Of a stretch of 16,257 nucleotides of DNA, positions 6,518-14,409 are shown piece after piece; positions within the stretch are counted from its first letter, which is position 1, and every line of letters starts with the position of its first letter. A program made the translations under genes and the position numbers. Below the pieces are notes generated by a model. The model was not told the DNA's origin. It saw only the letters and a program-made list of their open reading frames with translations, and made no database searches. This DNA is from an uncultured bacterium (GTDB lineage Bacteria; Bacillota; Clostridia; TANB77; CAG-508), in contig CAJMLO010000027.1 of the NCBI GenBank assembly GCA_905214245.1, positions 1 through 16,257 of the forward strand. Reading direction: 5' to 3'.

Positions 6518-7478
6518 ATGCTAAAAAATATTGGAAATACGCCAATGATAAAGATTGAATACAAATATAAGGGTAAAACAAATTTTATATATTCAAAATT
6601 GGAATACTATAATTTAACAGGAAGTATAAAAGATAGAGTTGCTTATTACATAATTCAAAATGCTAAAAAAAGTGGAAGATTAATGGATAAAAGTACAATA
6701 GTTGAAGCAACAAGTGGTAACACAGGGATTTCTCTTGCTGCTCTGGGAGCATATTTTCGGACATCCAGTTCATATTTTTATGCCTGATTGGGTAAGCATT
6801 GAGAGAATAAAAATTATGCAAAATTATGGAGCAGAAGTAACACTTATTTCAAGACAGCAAGGTGGTTTTAAAAGAGCAATAAGAGAAGCACAAAATTTAG
6901 CCATAAAAAAAGGTGCATTTTTAGCTAATCAATTTGCAAATACAGATAATATACTTGCACATTACGAGACAACTGGTCAGGAAATAATAAATCAATTGCC
7001 AGAAGACATAGGAGGTTTTGTTTCAGGAGTTGGAACAGGAGGTACGCTTGTTGGTATTGGAAAAAAATTAAAAAGAATAAATAAGGATATAGCTATTACT
7101 GTAGTTGAGCCTGAGACTATGCCACTAATATCTAAGAATAGAATAATAGGTCCGCATAAAATTGAAGGTATAGGGGATGATTTTATACCAGCGTTATTAG
7201 ATAAAAATATAATTGACAAAATATTCTTAGTTAATGATAATGATGCAATTAATATGGCACGTAAAATTGCTAAAGATTTAGGAATAGGAGTTGGAATTTC
7301 TTCTGGGGCAAATTTACTTGGATGCATCCTTCTTCAAGAAAAAATAAATAAACCTGTTGTTACAGTTTTTGCAGATGACAATAAAAAATATTTAAGTACA
7401 GATTTAAGCTTAAATATAGATAAAAATAAAAAATTTGTTTCCAATAATGTTGAGCTTATAAATTACCAAGTTACATAA
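6518..7478 (+). CDS. Cysteine synthase family PLP enzyme, read with one +1 shift at CGG
   Basis: Fold-type II PLP enzyme of the cysteine synthase/cystathionine beta-synthase family, which usually makes cysteine from O-acetylserine and sulfide. AAGGAG lies 8 nt before ATG 6518. Motifs: IGNTPM at 5-10; NLTGSIKDR with K38 as predicted Schiff-base lysine (commonly NPGGSVKDR, so NLT is atypical); TSGNTG at 65-70; the PLP-phosphate loop GVGTGGT near 176-182; GIGVGISSGAN late. The frame breaks at codon 81, CGG (6758-6760): straight reading gives YFRTSSSYFYA and a stop at 6787. Skipping the C gives YFGHPVHIFMPDWVS, as expected, and a 319-aa protein. Single gene with its own divergent upstream region; two TATAAT strings lie at 6492-6503. 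Exact substrate is uncertain. The alternative is a frameshift pseudogene. Confidence 0.87.
6758..6760 (+). other. In-frame CGG, putative +1 recoding site 4 (PLP enzyme Gly81)
   Basis: The frame reads GCA TAT TTT CGG ACA. Dropping C6758 gives TTT GGA CAT CCA GTT, Phe-Gly-His-Pro-Val, matching the conserved strand after the TSGNTG loop. The quadruplet is CGGA. Outside the comM-dprA cluster, so the pattern is not tied to one operon. Confidence 0.75.
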
Positions 7479-7489
7479 TTTATACACAT

Positions 7490-7516
7490 TTGACATTATT
7501 AAATTGTTAATATAAG
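7490..7516 (+). promoter_or_regulatory. Probable nrdD promoter
   Basis: TTGACA (7490-7495) is a perfect -35 box. TATAAG begins 15 nt later (7511-7516) and TAAGAT 17 nt later, either of which could be the -10. The leader to ATG 7636 is over 100 nt, and I see no NrdR box. Confidence 0.5.
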
Positions 7517-7522
7517 ATTAAA

Positions 7523-7548
7523 TGAAAGAAAAAATTGAAAGAAAAAAT
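7523..7548 (+). repeat. 13-bp tandem duplication in the nrdD leader
   Basis: TGAAAGAAAAAAT occurs twice head to tail (7523-7535 and 7536-7548). A-rich and possibly only replication slippage; no function can be assigned. Confidence 0.6.
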
Positions 7549-7635
7549 CAATTTAAATAATACTAAATTTTAAGTTAGCGAAAATACATGTGATGGGGTA
7601 ATAATCCTTATAATTAAGAAAAGGAGGCAAATGTT

Positions 7636-9636
7636 ATGAAAGTAATTAGTAGAGGTGGAAAAATCCTTGAACAAACTGTTGAAGAAACTATAAAAAGAAA
7701 TTCAGTAGATATGCTTCAAACACCATCAGAAATAATGATGGAATTAGGCTCGGAAAAGGCAAAATATTTGGTTGATAATGAGCTCTTATCAAAAGATGTA
7801 TCAGAGGCAAATAAAGATGGATATATACATATCACAGATAGAGAATATTATTTAACGAAATCTTTAACGAATCTTCAATATCCACTTGACAAAATTCTTA
7901 AATATGGGTTTAAAGCTGATTTATGTTCTTTAAGACCTGCTAAAAGAATTGAGACAGCTGGGATACTTACATACATTTTAATGGAAATTGTGCAAAACGA
8001 AATGCACGGAGGACAGTCTATTCCAGCATTTGATTTTTATTTAGCACCATATGTAAGAATGACATTTAAAGAAGAGCTAAATAAAATAGGAGATTTTATT
8101 GGAAAAGACTTGCTAGATCTATATAATTACGAAATATATGACTATGTAGTTAAAGATATTACAGGATTGAAAGGAAATGAAAAATATGTTCAAGAGGCAA
8201 TAAATAATACAGTAAAAAAAGTGTATCAAGCAATGGAATCTTTTATATGCAATATGAACACTATATATTCAAGAGTTGGAAATCATGCAATATTTAGTTC
8301 TATAAATTATGGAACTGACACATCTGCTGAAGGAAGGTGTGTTATAAGAGAGCTTCTACTTGTAACTGAAAGAGGCATTGGAAATAACGAAACTCCAATT
8401 TTTCCTGTACAAATTTGGAAAAAGAAAAGGGGCGTAAATTATCTGCCAGAAGATAGAAACTATGATTTGTTTAGGTATGCATGCTCTGTTAGTGCAAAAA
8501 GATATTATCCAAATTATATTAATTTAGATGCAAGTTTTAATCAAAATGAATTATGGAATGAGAGTGATTCAAAAAGATATCAATATGAATGTGCAACTAT
8601 GGGATGTGAGACAAGAGTTTTTGAAGATAGATTTGGAGAAAGATCATCAATAGGAAGAGGAAACTTATCTTTTTCAACAATAAATTTGCCAAGACTTGCA
8701 ATTGAATCTTGCAAAGAAGCACAACAAAAAACAAATACGAAATTTGATATTGGAAAGAATTCAGACAAATTTATTACTGAAGAATATAAAAATACAGTAG
8801 TAGACATTTTTATGAGAAAATTAGAAAATTATGCTGATTTAACAGCTAGACAATTATATGATAGATATTGTTTTCAAGCTACAGCAATAAAAAAACAATT
8901 TCCTTTATTAATGTCAGGACTTTGGAAAGATAGTGAAAATTTAAAGCCAATGGATAAAGTTGAGCCAGTTTTAAAACATGGAACATTAAGCATCGGATTT
9001 ATTGGACTTGCAGAATGTTTAGTAGCTCTAATTGGAAAACATCATGGAGAATCAGAAGAAGCTCAAAAGCTTGGAATTGAAATTGTAAAAAAACTTAAAG
9101 ATTTATCAGATAAATATAGTGATGAATATGATTTGAATTTTAGCATATTTGGAAGCCCAGCTGAAAGATTATCAGGAAGATTTGCAAGAAATGATAAAGA
9201 AAAATATGGAGAAATTGATGGAGTAACAGACAGAGAATATTATACGAATAGTAACCATCTTCCAGTTTGGTATCAATGCTCACAAGAACATAAGGCAAAA
9301 ATTGAAGGAGCATATCATAAGTTTATGCTCGGAGGACATATTTTTGTTGTTGAATTAAAAAGAGGTGTACAAAATAGCAGTGAAACAATTGAAAATGTCG
9401 TAGATTTAATGGATAAATATGATATAGGATATTGTGCTGTTAATTTCCCAAAGACCAAATGTGAAACTTGCGGATTTGAAATTAATAAAATAAATGTAAA
9501 ATATTGTTCAGTTTGTGATGGAGAAGATATAAGTCAAATTCAAAGAATTGCAGGATACTTAGTTGGAACGACTGATAAATGGAATAGCTCAAGTCTTGCA
9601 GAATTGAAGGATAGAATAGTGCATGATGAAGAATAA
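7636..9636 (+). CDS. nrdD: Anaerobic ribonucleoside-triphosphate reductase (class III), short form
   Basis: Class III reductase making dNTPs from NTPs with a glycyl radical, under anaerobic conditions. AAAAGGAGG precedes ATG 7636. Motifs: GYIHITDREYY near 57-67, DLCSLRPAKRIETAG with C97, EMHGGQSIPAFDFYLAPYVR, and CATMGCETRV (C319, C324) carrying the expected thiyl cysteine. A zinc site is formed by C609, C612, C624 and C627. RIAGYLVG near the end places the probable glycyl radical at G640, and WNSSSLAELKDR is the usual tail. At 666 aa it starts about 30 residues before the catalytic domain, so the N-terminal ATP-cone of longer NrdDs is missing and dATP control should differ. No nrdG activase follows; rpsU is next. 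No terminator is visible, so read-through into rpsU is likely. Confidence 0.93.
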   Translation: MKVISRGGKILEQTVEETIKRNSVDMLQTPSEIMMELGSEKAKYLVDNELLSKDVSEANKDGYIHITDREYYLTKSLTNLQYPLDKILKYGFKADLCSLRPAKRIETAGILTYILMEIVQNEMHGGQSIPAFDFYLAPYVRMTFKEELNKIGDFIGKDLLDLYNYEIYDYVVKDITGLKGNEKYVQEAINNTVKKVYQAMESFICNMNTIYSRVGNHAIFSSINYGTDTSAEGRCVIRELLLVTERGIGNNETPIFPVQIWKKKRGVNYLPEDRNYDLFRYACSVSAKRYYPNYINLDASFNQNELWNESDSKRYQYECATMGCETRVFEDRFGERSSIGRGNLSFSTINLPRLAIESCKEAQQKTNTKFDIGKNSDKFITEEYKNTVVDIFMRKLENYADLTARQLYDRYCFQATAIKKQFPLLMSGLWKDSENLKPMDKVEPVLKHGTLSIGFIGLAECLVALIGKHHGESEEAQKLGIEIVKKLKDLSDKYSDEYDLNFSIFGSPAERLSGRFARNDKEKYGEIDGVTDREYYTNSNHLPVWYQCSQEHKAKIEGAYHKFMLGGHIFVVELKRGVQNSSETIENVVDLMDKYDIGYCAVNFPKTKCETCGFEINKINVKYCSVCDGEDISQIQRIAGYLVGTTDKWNSSSLAELKDRIVHDEE

Positions 9637-9670
9637 TTAACAAAAATTGAAAAAATTGGGAGAAAAAACA

Positions 9671-9775
9671 TCCTTCCAGTATTGACAAGGGATAGCAATT
9701 TAAGATATAATATTATCTGTTCAATATAAATACATATTAAAGAATCCCACACTTAAGAGTGTAACGCTGGAAGGA
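9671..9775 (+). promoter_or_regulatory. Inverted repeat bracketing the rpsU promoter and covering its RBS
   Basis: TCCTTCCAG (9671-9679) and CTGGAAGGA (9767-9775) are exact 9-nt reverse complements. The right arm is the rpsU ribosome-binding site. The left arm is upstream of the rpsU promoter, so it is present only in RNA reading through from nrdD. A small hairpin ACACT-TAAG-AGTGT lies at 9749-9762. Confidence 0.5.
9682..9711 (+). promoter_or_regulatory. Strong promoter of rpsU
   Basis: TTGACA (9682-9687), an 18-nt spacer and TATAAT (9706-9711); both hexamers match consensus exactly. Transcription would start near 9718, giving a leader of about 70 nt. Confidence 0.8.
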
Positions 9776-9786
9776 GGGGAATATAA

Positions 9787-9957
9787 ATGTCAGAGATTAA
9801 AGTTAATAATGGAAATATAGAAGATGCCTTAAAAAGGTTTAAAAGACAATGCGCTAGAAATGGAGTTATGCAAGAAGTAAGAAAGAGAGAACATTATGAA
9901 AAGCCAAGCGTAAAAAGAAAGAAAAAATCAGAGGCAGCTAGAAAAAGAAAATTTTAA
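9787..9957 (+). CDS. rpsU: Ribosomal protein bS21
   Basis: Small-subunit ribosomal protein of 56 aa, involved in initiation and messenger selection on the 30S platform. The translation begins MSEIKVNNGNIEDALKRFKR, continues QCARNGVMQEVRKREHYEKP and ends in a Lys/Arg-rich tail finishing RKRKF, the bS21 pattern and length. GGAAGGAGG lies just upstream of ATG 9787. It has its own consensus promoter and is followed by a strong terminator, so it can be a single-gene transcript, with possible extra transcription from nrdD. Confidence 0.95.
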   Translation: MSEIKVNNGNIEDALKRFKRQCARNGVMQEVRKREHYEKPSVKRKKKSEAARKRKF

Positions 9958-9976
9958 ACAAATAGCAAAAAAAAGA

Positions 9977-10015
9977 GACTAAAAATTAGAAAAATTCTAG
10001 TTTTTAGTCTTTTTT
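9977..10015 (+). terminator. Intrinsic terminator of rpsU
   Basis: Stem of 15 bp (9977-9991 with 9995-10009, one G-T wobble), AAA loop, then TTTTTT (10010-10015). A-run before the stem makes it partly bidirectional. Its T-tail overlaps the next hairpin at 10012. Confidence 0.85.
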
Positions 10016-10083
10016 ACATACAAGAAAATTAGAAATTTCATTGTATGTAAAATGCTACAATTGCTATTTCCTTTGAGATTTTC
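10012..10083 (-). repeat. Repeat copy 2: conserved box plus hairpin, inverted relative to copy 1
   Basis: Read on the minus strand, the box AAATCTCAAAGG...AATAGC...ATTGTAGCATTTTA (10082-10049) matches copy 1. The hairpin uses a different stem, TTTTACATACAA (10012-10023) with TTGTATGTAAAA (10041-10052), around the shared AAATT-AGA-AATTT apex. It sits between the rpsU terminator and the next gene. Paired changes in the stem suggest selection for structure. Confidence 0.65.
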
Positions 10084-10136
10084 TTTATTACATTTAGAAA
10101 ATTAAATTAAAAAATCCAAAAGATGAAAGGATATTT

Positions 10137-11600
10137 ATGAAAAATAAGAAGGAAAATTTAATTGTACTACTTTTTATAATAATTGCAATTACATCTGTGT
10201 CATTTAACTATAAATTAGAAGTATCAGATGAATTATGGAACTTTTCGAACATGTACAAAATGTTTCAAGGATACACAATTTATAAAGATTTAAATGTCAT
10301 AATAACACCTCTTACATTTTATATTGGAGAACTAGTATTTAGAATTTTTGGAGCAAATTTTCTTACAAGTAAAATATTAAACACATGTATTTTTGTAATA
10401 TTTTATTTCTTGATATACAAACTATTTAGAAGGTTAAAATTAAGTAAGCTTAAAAGTGGATTTTATACTATGGCACTATATTGTTTAATGTTTTACATTA
10501 TCATGACAGGTACAAATTATAATATTGTTGCACTTATATTTTGTCTTATCGGAATATTACTAATGCTTGAAAATAAGCCGTATTGGCTACAAGGAATAAT
10601 TATTTATTTAGTTTTCATGTCAAAACAAAATATCGGGATATATTATATGATTGGATATGAAATTGCAAAACTTATCCAGACAATTCCAAACTATAAAAAT
10701 CATAAGACAGATATAAAATCTATTATCAAACAAATGATAATTCCAATTAGTATATTTATAGGGCTTTTTGCAGTATATTTAATATACTTATATACACAAG
10801 GAAATTTATATAATTTTATTAATTATGCATTTTTAGGAATAAAAGAATTTGGAAGAAAGAACCTATATTATAATAATGCAGTATATGAATTGATTTTAAC
10901 ATTTATAGCGTATATGACTATGATATTTATACTTAAATATAAAAAGTTTAATATAAAAGATGAAGTAAGAAAAAATACATATTTATTAATAAGTTTTGCA
11001 GTTCCATTATTATTAATTGCATATCCACTAATAAATCAGCATCATGTAGATATGGCAATACTATTTTCAATGATAACTATAATTTATTTGCTAGAAAAAT
11101 CATTTCTTGAAGAATTAACAGACAGTAAAATTATGAATAACATTTTAAAATTTATAATAATTGTATTTCTAATTAGTACAAGTATTTTTTCAATAGTTCA
11201 AAATGTACAATATGTAAAAGAATTAAGCAAATATCATTATTATAGTGCATACTATGGAGCGTTGATTGATGACGAAATGAAAGACGATATAAATGAAATA
11301 GTTAAATACATAAATAGTCAAGAAAATCAAACAATAATACTTTCGTATTATTCAAATTTATATATGAATGTTCTTAATAGAAATAATGGAAAAATGGATT
11401 TGCCATTCTACGGAAACCTTGGCAAAAAAGGGGAAGATGGACTTATAAATGAAATAGATAATTTGACTAATACAAATTTATTAATTTTAAAAGAAGAAGA
11501 TACATTGTTTCAAGAATCAGCAAAAGTTAGAGAACACATAATGGAAAAATATGAGCAGATAGGTGAAATTGGAAGATATAAAATATATAAAGTTAATTAA
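10137..11600 (+). CDS. Polytopic membrane protein, probable GT-C (GT39-like) glycosyltransferase
   Basis: Integral membrane protein of 487 aa with about ten hydrophobic segments and a soluble C-terminal part of roughly 120 residues. The first segment (about 8-24) is followed by SDELWNFSN with the acidic pair D31-E32 at the start of the first outer loop, where GT-C glycosyltransferases such as PMT/ArnT relatives carry their catalytic acid. YTIYKDLN and ITPLTFYIGELVFRIFG continue the usual pattern. GAAAGG lies 6 nt before ATG 10137. It would transfer a sugar from a lipid carrier to a surface acceptor, but donor and acceptor are unknown. Alone between two hairpins, with no glycan-gene neighbours. 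The fold assignment is moderately sure; exact function is not. Confidence 0.65.
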   Translation: MKNKKENLIVLLFIIIAITSVSFNYKLEVSDELWNFSNMYKMFQGYTIYKDLNVIITPLTFYIGELVFRIFGANFLTSKILNTCIFVIFYFLIYKLFRRLKLSKLKSGFYTMALYCLMFYIIMTGTNYNIVALIFCLIGILLMLENKPYWLQGIIIYLVFMSKQNIGIYYMIGYEIAKLIQTIPNYKNHKTDIKSIIKQMIIPISIFIGLFAVYLIYLYTQGNLYNFINYAFLGIKEFGRKNLYYNNAVYELILTFIAYMTMIFILKYKKFNIKDEVRKNTYLLISFAVPLLLIAYPLINQHHVDMAILFSMITIIYLLEKSFLEELTDSKIMNNILKFIIIVFLISTSIFSIVQNVQYVKELSKYHYYSAYYGALIDDEMKDDINEIVKYINSQENQTIILSYYSNLYMNVLNRNNGKMDLPFYGNLGKKGEDGLINEIDNLTNTNLLILKEEDTLFQESAKVREHIMEKYEQIGEIGRYKIYKVN

Positions 11601-11624
11601 GTATATTTTATACAAAATATACTT
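11599..11624 (+). terminator. Hairpin at the end of the GT-C-like gene
   Basis: AAGTATATTTT and AAAATATACTT pair perfectly (11 bp) around a 4-nt loop, starting in the stop codon. No long T-run follows, so it may stabilise the 3' end rather than terminate. Confidence 0.5.
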
Positions 11625-11685
11625 ATAATAAATTAAAGTGGCTATGAGTGCCTAAAACTCAAATATATACAAAGGATTGATGAAA

Positions 11686-12960
11686 ATGGAATATGTTACA
11701 AAAACAATAAAACAAGGAATTAATTTACATCTAGTAAATACTAAAAATTTTAAGACAAATTTATATGCATGCTTTATTGCAACACCTTTAAAAAGAGAAA
11801 CAGTAACACTGAATGCTTTACTTACAGCAGTTCTTAGAAGAGGTACAAATACAATGAAATCGCAAGAAATAATCAGCAAAAAGCTTGAAGAAATGTATGG
11901 GGCAAGCTTTGACTGTGGCGTTGAGAAAACAGGAGATAATTATATCATCAAGTTTTATTTAGAAGCAATTAATGAAGAATTTTTGCCACAAAAAGAAGAA
12001 TTACAAGCAAAATGCTTAGATATTTTATTTGATATAATATTTAATCCACTTATTGAAAATGGTGGATTTAAGTCAGAATATATTGATGGAGAAAAAAGAA
12101 ATGTTAAGCAAATAATTGAATCGAAAATTGATAATAAAGCAAGATATTCTTTAGATAGATGCATAGAAGAGATGTTTAAAGATAAACCATATGGATTATA
12201 TAAATTTGGATATATAGAAGATTTAGAAAAAATTACACCTCAAAGTTTGTATGAATACTACAAAGAGCTTATAAATACATCTAAAATTGATATTTTTTGT
12301 TCAGGAGAAATTGATGAAAGTAAAACAATAGAATGTGTAAAAAATAATGAAAAAATACAAAAATTAATAGATAGAAAACCAAATTATATTGTAAACAATG
12401 AAAAAAATGAAAAAGTTGAAATTAAAGAAGAAAATAAAGTAGAAGACCATATGCAAGTAAATCAAGGAAAGATAGTAATAGGATTAACAGTAAACTCAAA
12501 TGAAGAAGGCTCAAAATTTACAACATCAGTATATAATGCAATACTTGGTGGAGGAGCAAATTCAAAATTGTTCCAAAATGTAAGAGAAAAAGCAAGTCTT
12601 GCATATACAGCTTCTTCGAGTTATGTAAGACAAAAAAATAGTATATTTATACGTTGTGGAATTGAAATAGAAAATTATGAAAAAGCATTAAATACAATTA
12701 AAGAACAATTAGAAGACATGAAAAATGGCAATTTTACACAAGTGGATATACAAAATGCAAAAAATCTAATAGTAGAATCTGTTAAAAGTATATCTGCAGA
12801 ACAAGACACACAAATAAGCTATTACTACGGACAAGAATTATCAGATAAATTTACTACAATTGATGAATATGCTAAAAAAATAGAAGAACAAACAAAAGAA
12901 CAAGTTGTAGAACTAGCTAAAAATATAGAAATAAATACAATTTATTTCTTAAGAGATTAG
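11686..12960 (+). CDS. M16-family peptidase-like protein, non-catalytic partner (YmfF-type)
   Basis: M16 (insulinase/pitrilysin-fold) protein of 424 aa. ATG 11686 is chosen because AAAGGA (11671-11676) is 9 nt upstream; ATG 11680 and TTG 11677 are too close to it. The N-terminal half has the fold but lacks the HxxEH zinc motif: the matching region reads AVLRRGTNTMKSQEI followed by KKLEEMYGASFD, as in YmfF-type subunits. The C-terminal half has NAILGGGANSKLFQNVREK and SLAYTASSSY, the R/Y region of M16 enzymes. A lysine/glutamate-rich insert lies between. It is followed after 13 nt by the HxxEH-bearing partner, so the two probably form a heterodimer like other bacterial M16B pairs. Peptide substrate unknown. 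Cytoplasmic: no signal peptide. Confidence 0.85.
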   Translation: MEYVTKTIKQGINLHLVNTKNFKTNLYACFIATPLKRETVTLNALLTAVLRRGTNTMKSQEIISKKLEEMYGASFDCGVEKTGDNYIIKFYLEAINEEFLPQKEELQAKCLDILFDIIFNPLIENGGFKSEYIDGEKRNVKQIIESKIDNKARYSLDRCIEEMFKDKPYGLYKFGYIEDLEKITPQSLYEYYKELINTSKIDIFCSGEIDESKTIECVKNNEKIQKLIDRKPNYIVNNEKNEKVEIKEENKVEDHMQVNQGKIVIGLTVNSNEEGSKFTTSVYNAILGGGANSKLFQNVREKASLAYTASSSYVRQKNSIFIRCGIEIENYEKALNTIKEQLEDMKNGNFTQVDIQNAKNLIVESVKSISAEQDTQISYYYGQELSDKFTTIDEYAKKIEEQTKEQVVELAKNIEINTIYFLRD

Positions 12961-12973
12961 GAGGGATGAACAT

Positions 12974-14260
12974 ATGAAAATAATAGAGAGTTTAAGAATA
13001 AAGGAAAAAGCCTATGTTGAAAAATTAGAAAATGGTTTAACAGTAATTATAATACCAAAAGTAAATACAAATAAAAAATATATAATGTGGGGAACACATT
13101 TTGGTTCTATTGACAATCATTTTATTATGCCTAAAACTGGTGAAGAAGTATATATTCCAGATGGTGTAGCTCACTTTTTAGAACATAAAATGTTTGAGCA
13201 AGAAAACGGAAAAAATAGTTTAGATGTACTTATGGCACTTGGAATTGATGCAAATGCATATACAACAAATGACCATACAGCATATTTGTTTGAATGTTCA
13301 AATAAATTTTATGAAGGCTTAGATGAACTTATGGACTATGTTCAACATCCATATTTTACAGATGAAAACGTTGAAAAAGAAAAGGGAATCATAGCACAAG
13401 AAATAAAAATGTATGATGATGATCCAGGTTGGAGAATGTATATTAATGCAATGGATTGCATGTATAAAAATAACCCTGTAAAGCTTGATATAGCCGGAAC
13501 TGTAGAGTCTATAAGCAAAATAACACCAGATGTTTTATATAAGTGCTACAACACATTTTATAATCCGTCAAACATGACTATGGTTGTGTGCGGAGACTTT
13601 GTGCCTGAGGATTTACTAGAAGAAATAAAGAAAAGATTAGTAAAAAAAGAACCACAAGGAGAAATAAAAAGAATATATCCACCAAAAGAAAACAAAATAA
13701 ACAAACCATATAAAGAAGACGAAATGGAAGTAAGCATGCCAATTTTTGCAATAGGCTATAAAGATAATGAAGAATTAAAAGAAAATAGAGAAAATATTAT
13801 AAAAAAACATATTGCAATTGAAATATTACTAAATATTGCAATAGGTAAAAGTTCAGATTTATACAAAGAACTATATGAAAGTGGTGATCTTTTAGCAGAA
13901 CCTGATTTGGATTACGAATTTAGTGATGAATACGCACATGTATTAATTTCAGGACAATCGACAAATCCTAAAAAGATATACGAAAAAGTAAAGGAAACTT
14001 TTGAAAAATACAAACAAGATGGATTAGATGAAGAGCACTTTAATAGAATACAGAGAAAAATATACGGAGATTATGTTGTAGAATACAACAGTGTCGGAGA
14101 TATAGCAAGAATGTTCTTGTCAGACAAAATGAAACAAATTAATAGTTTTGATTATATTGAAGAATATTTTCAAGTTACAAAAGAGTACACAGAAGATGTG
14201 TTAAAAAATGTATTTAAAACAGAAAATATGATATTATCTGTAGTTAAATGCAAACAGTAA
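12974..14260 (+). CDS. M16-family zinc peptidase, catalytic subunit (YmfH-type)
   Basis: Zinc peptidase of 428 aa. The inverted zinc motif HFLEH is at residues 67-71 (H67, E70, H71) and the third ligand is probably E143 in AQEIKMYDDDPGWRM, a spacing normal for M16. It continues with FYNPSNMTMVVCGDF and, in the second half, SSDLYKELYESGDLL. No signal peptide. GGAGG lies 9 nt before ATG 12974, and only 13 nt separate it from the YmfF-type gene, so they are one transcript and probably one complex that cleaves small peptides. In Bacillus-type genomes related pairs act on secreted peptides or bacteriocins; that role is only inferred here. A Spo0E-like gene follows under its own promoter. Confidence 0.9.
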   Translation: MKIIESLRIKEKAYVEKLENGLTVIIIPKVNTNKKYIMWGTHFGSIDNHFIMPKTGEEVYIPDGVAHFLEHKMFEQENGKNSLDVLMALGIDANAYTTNDHTAYLFECSNKFYEGLDELMDYVQHPYFTDENVEKEKGIIAQEIKMYDDDPGWRMYINAMDCMYKNNPVKLDIAGTVESISKITPDVLYKCYNTFYNPSNMTMVVCGDFVPEDLLEEIKKRLVKKEPQGEIKRIYPPKENKINKPYKEDEMEVSMPIFAIGYKDNEELKENRENIIKKHIAIEILLNIAIGKSSDLYKELYESGDLLAEPDLDYEFSDEYAHVLISGQSTNPKKIYEKVKETFEKYKQDGLDEEHFNRIQRKIYGDYVVEYNSVGDIARMFLSDKMKQINSFDYIEEYFQVTKEYTEDVLKNVFKTENMILSVVKCKQ

Positions 14261-14335
14261 AAAAATAATGTAGAATTTTGTAGAAAAATGTAATACGAAA
14301 ATACGGCAAAAACCACTAAAATCAAGCAAAAATGA

Positions 14336-14364
14336 TTGACTAAAGTGTAAAAATATGGTATTTT
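14336..14364 (+). promoter_or_regulatory. Probable promoter of the Spo0E-like gene
   Basis: TTGACT (14336-14341), 17-nt spacer, TATTTT (14359-14364). Upstream, TGTAGAA occurs at 14269-14275 and 14279-14285, ten bases apart, which resembles degenerate Spo0A-type TGTCGAA boxes; this is only suggestive. Confidence 0.5.
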
Positions 14365-14409
14365 TAAAATGTACGAAAGAAAAGAACACGAAAAAGGAGA
14401 GTGGTTTTT

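Noticed and set aside
982..6760. Simple assembly or sequencing error as the explanation of the breaks
   Set aside because: Not excluded without reads, but four identical events, all an extra C directly before a conserved GGN codon, and none elsewhere in 16 kb, fit a coding rule better than random error.
982..6760. CGG reassigned to another amino acid without a frame change
   Set aside because: In comM and the PLP enzyme all conserved sequence downstream is in another frame, so a sense reassignment alone cannot restore the proteins.
7523..7548. Regulatory meaning of the A-rich 13-bp duplication before nrdD
   Set aside because: Low-complexity A-rich tandem repeats arise readily by slippage, and it does not resemble an NrdR box.
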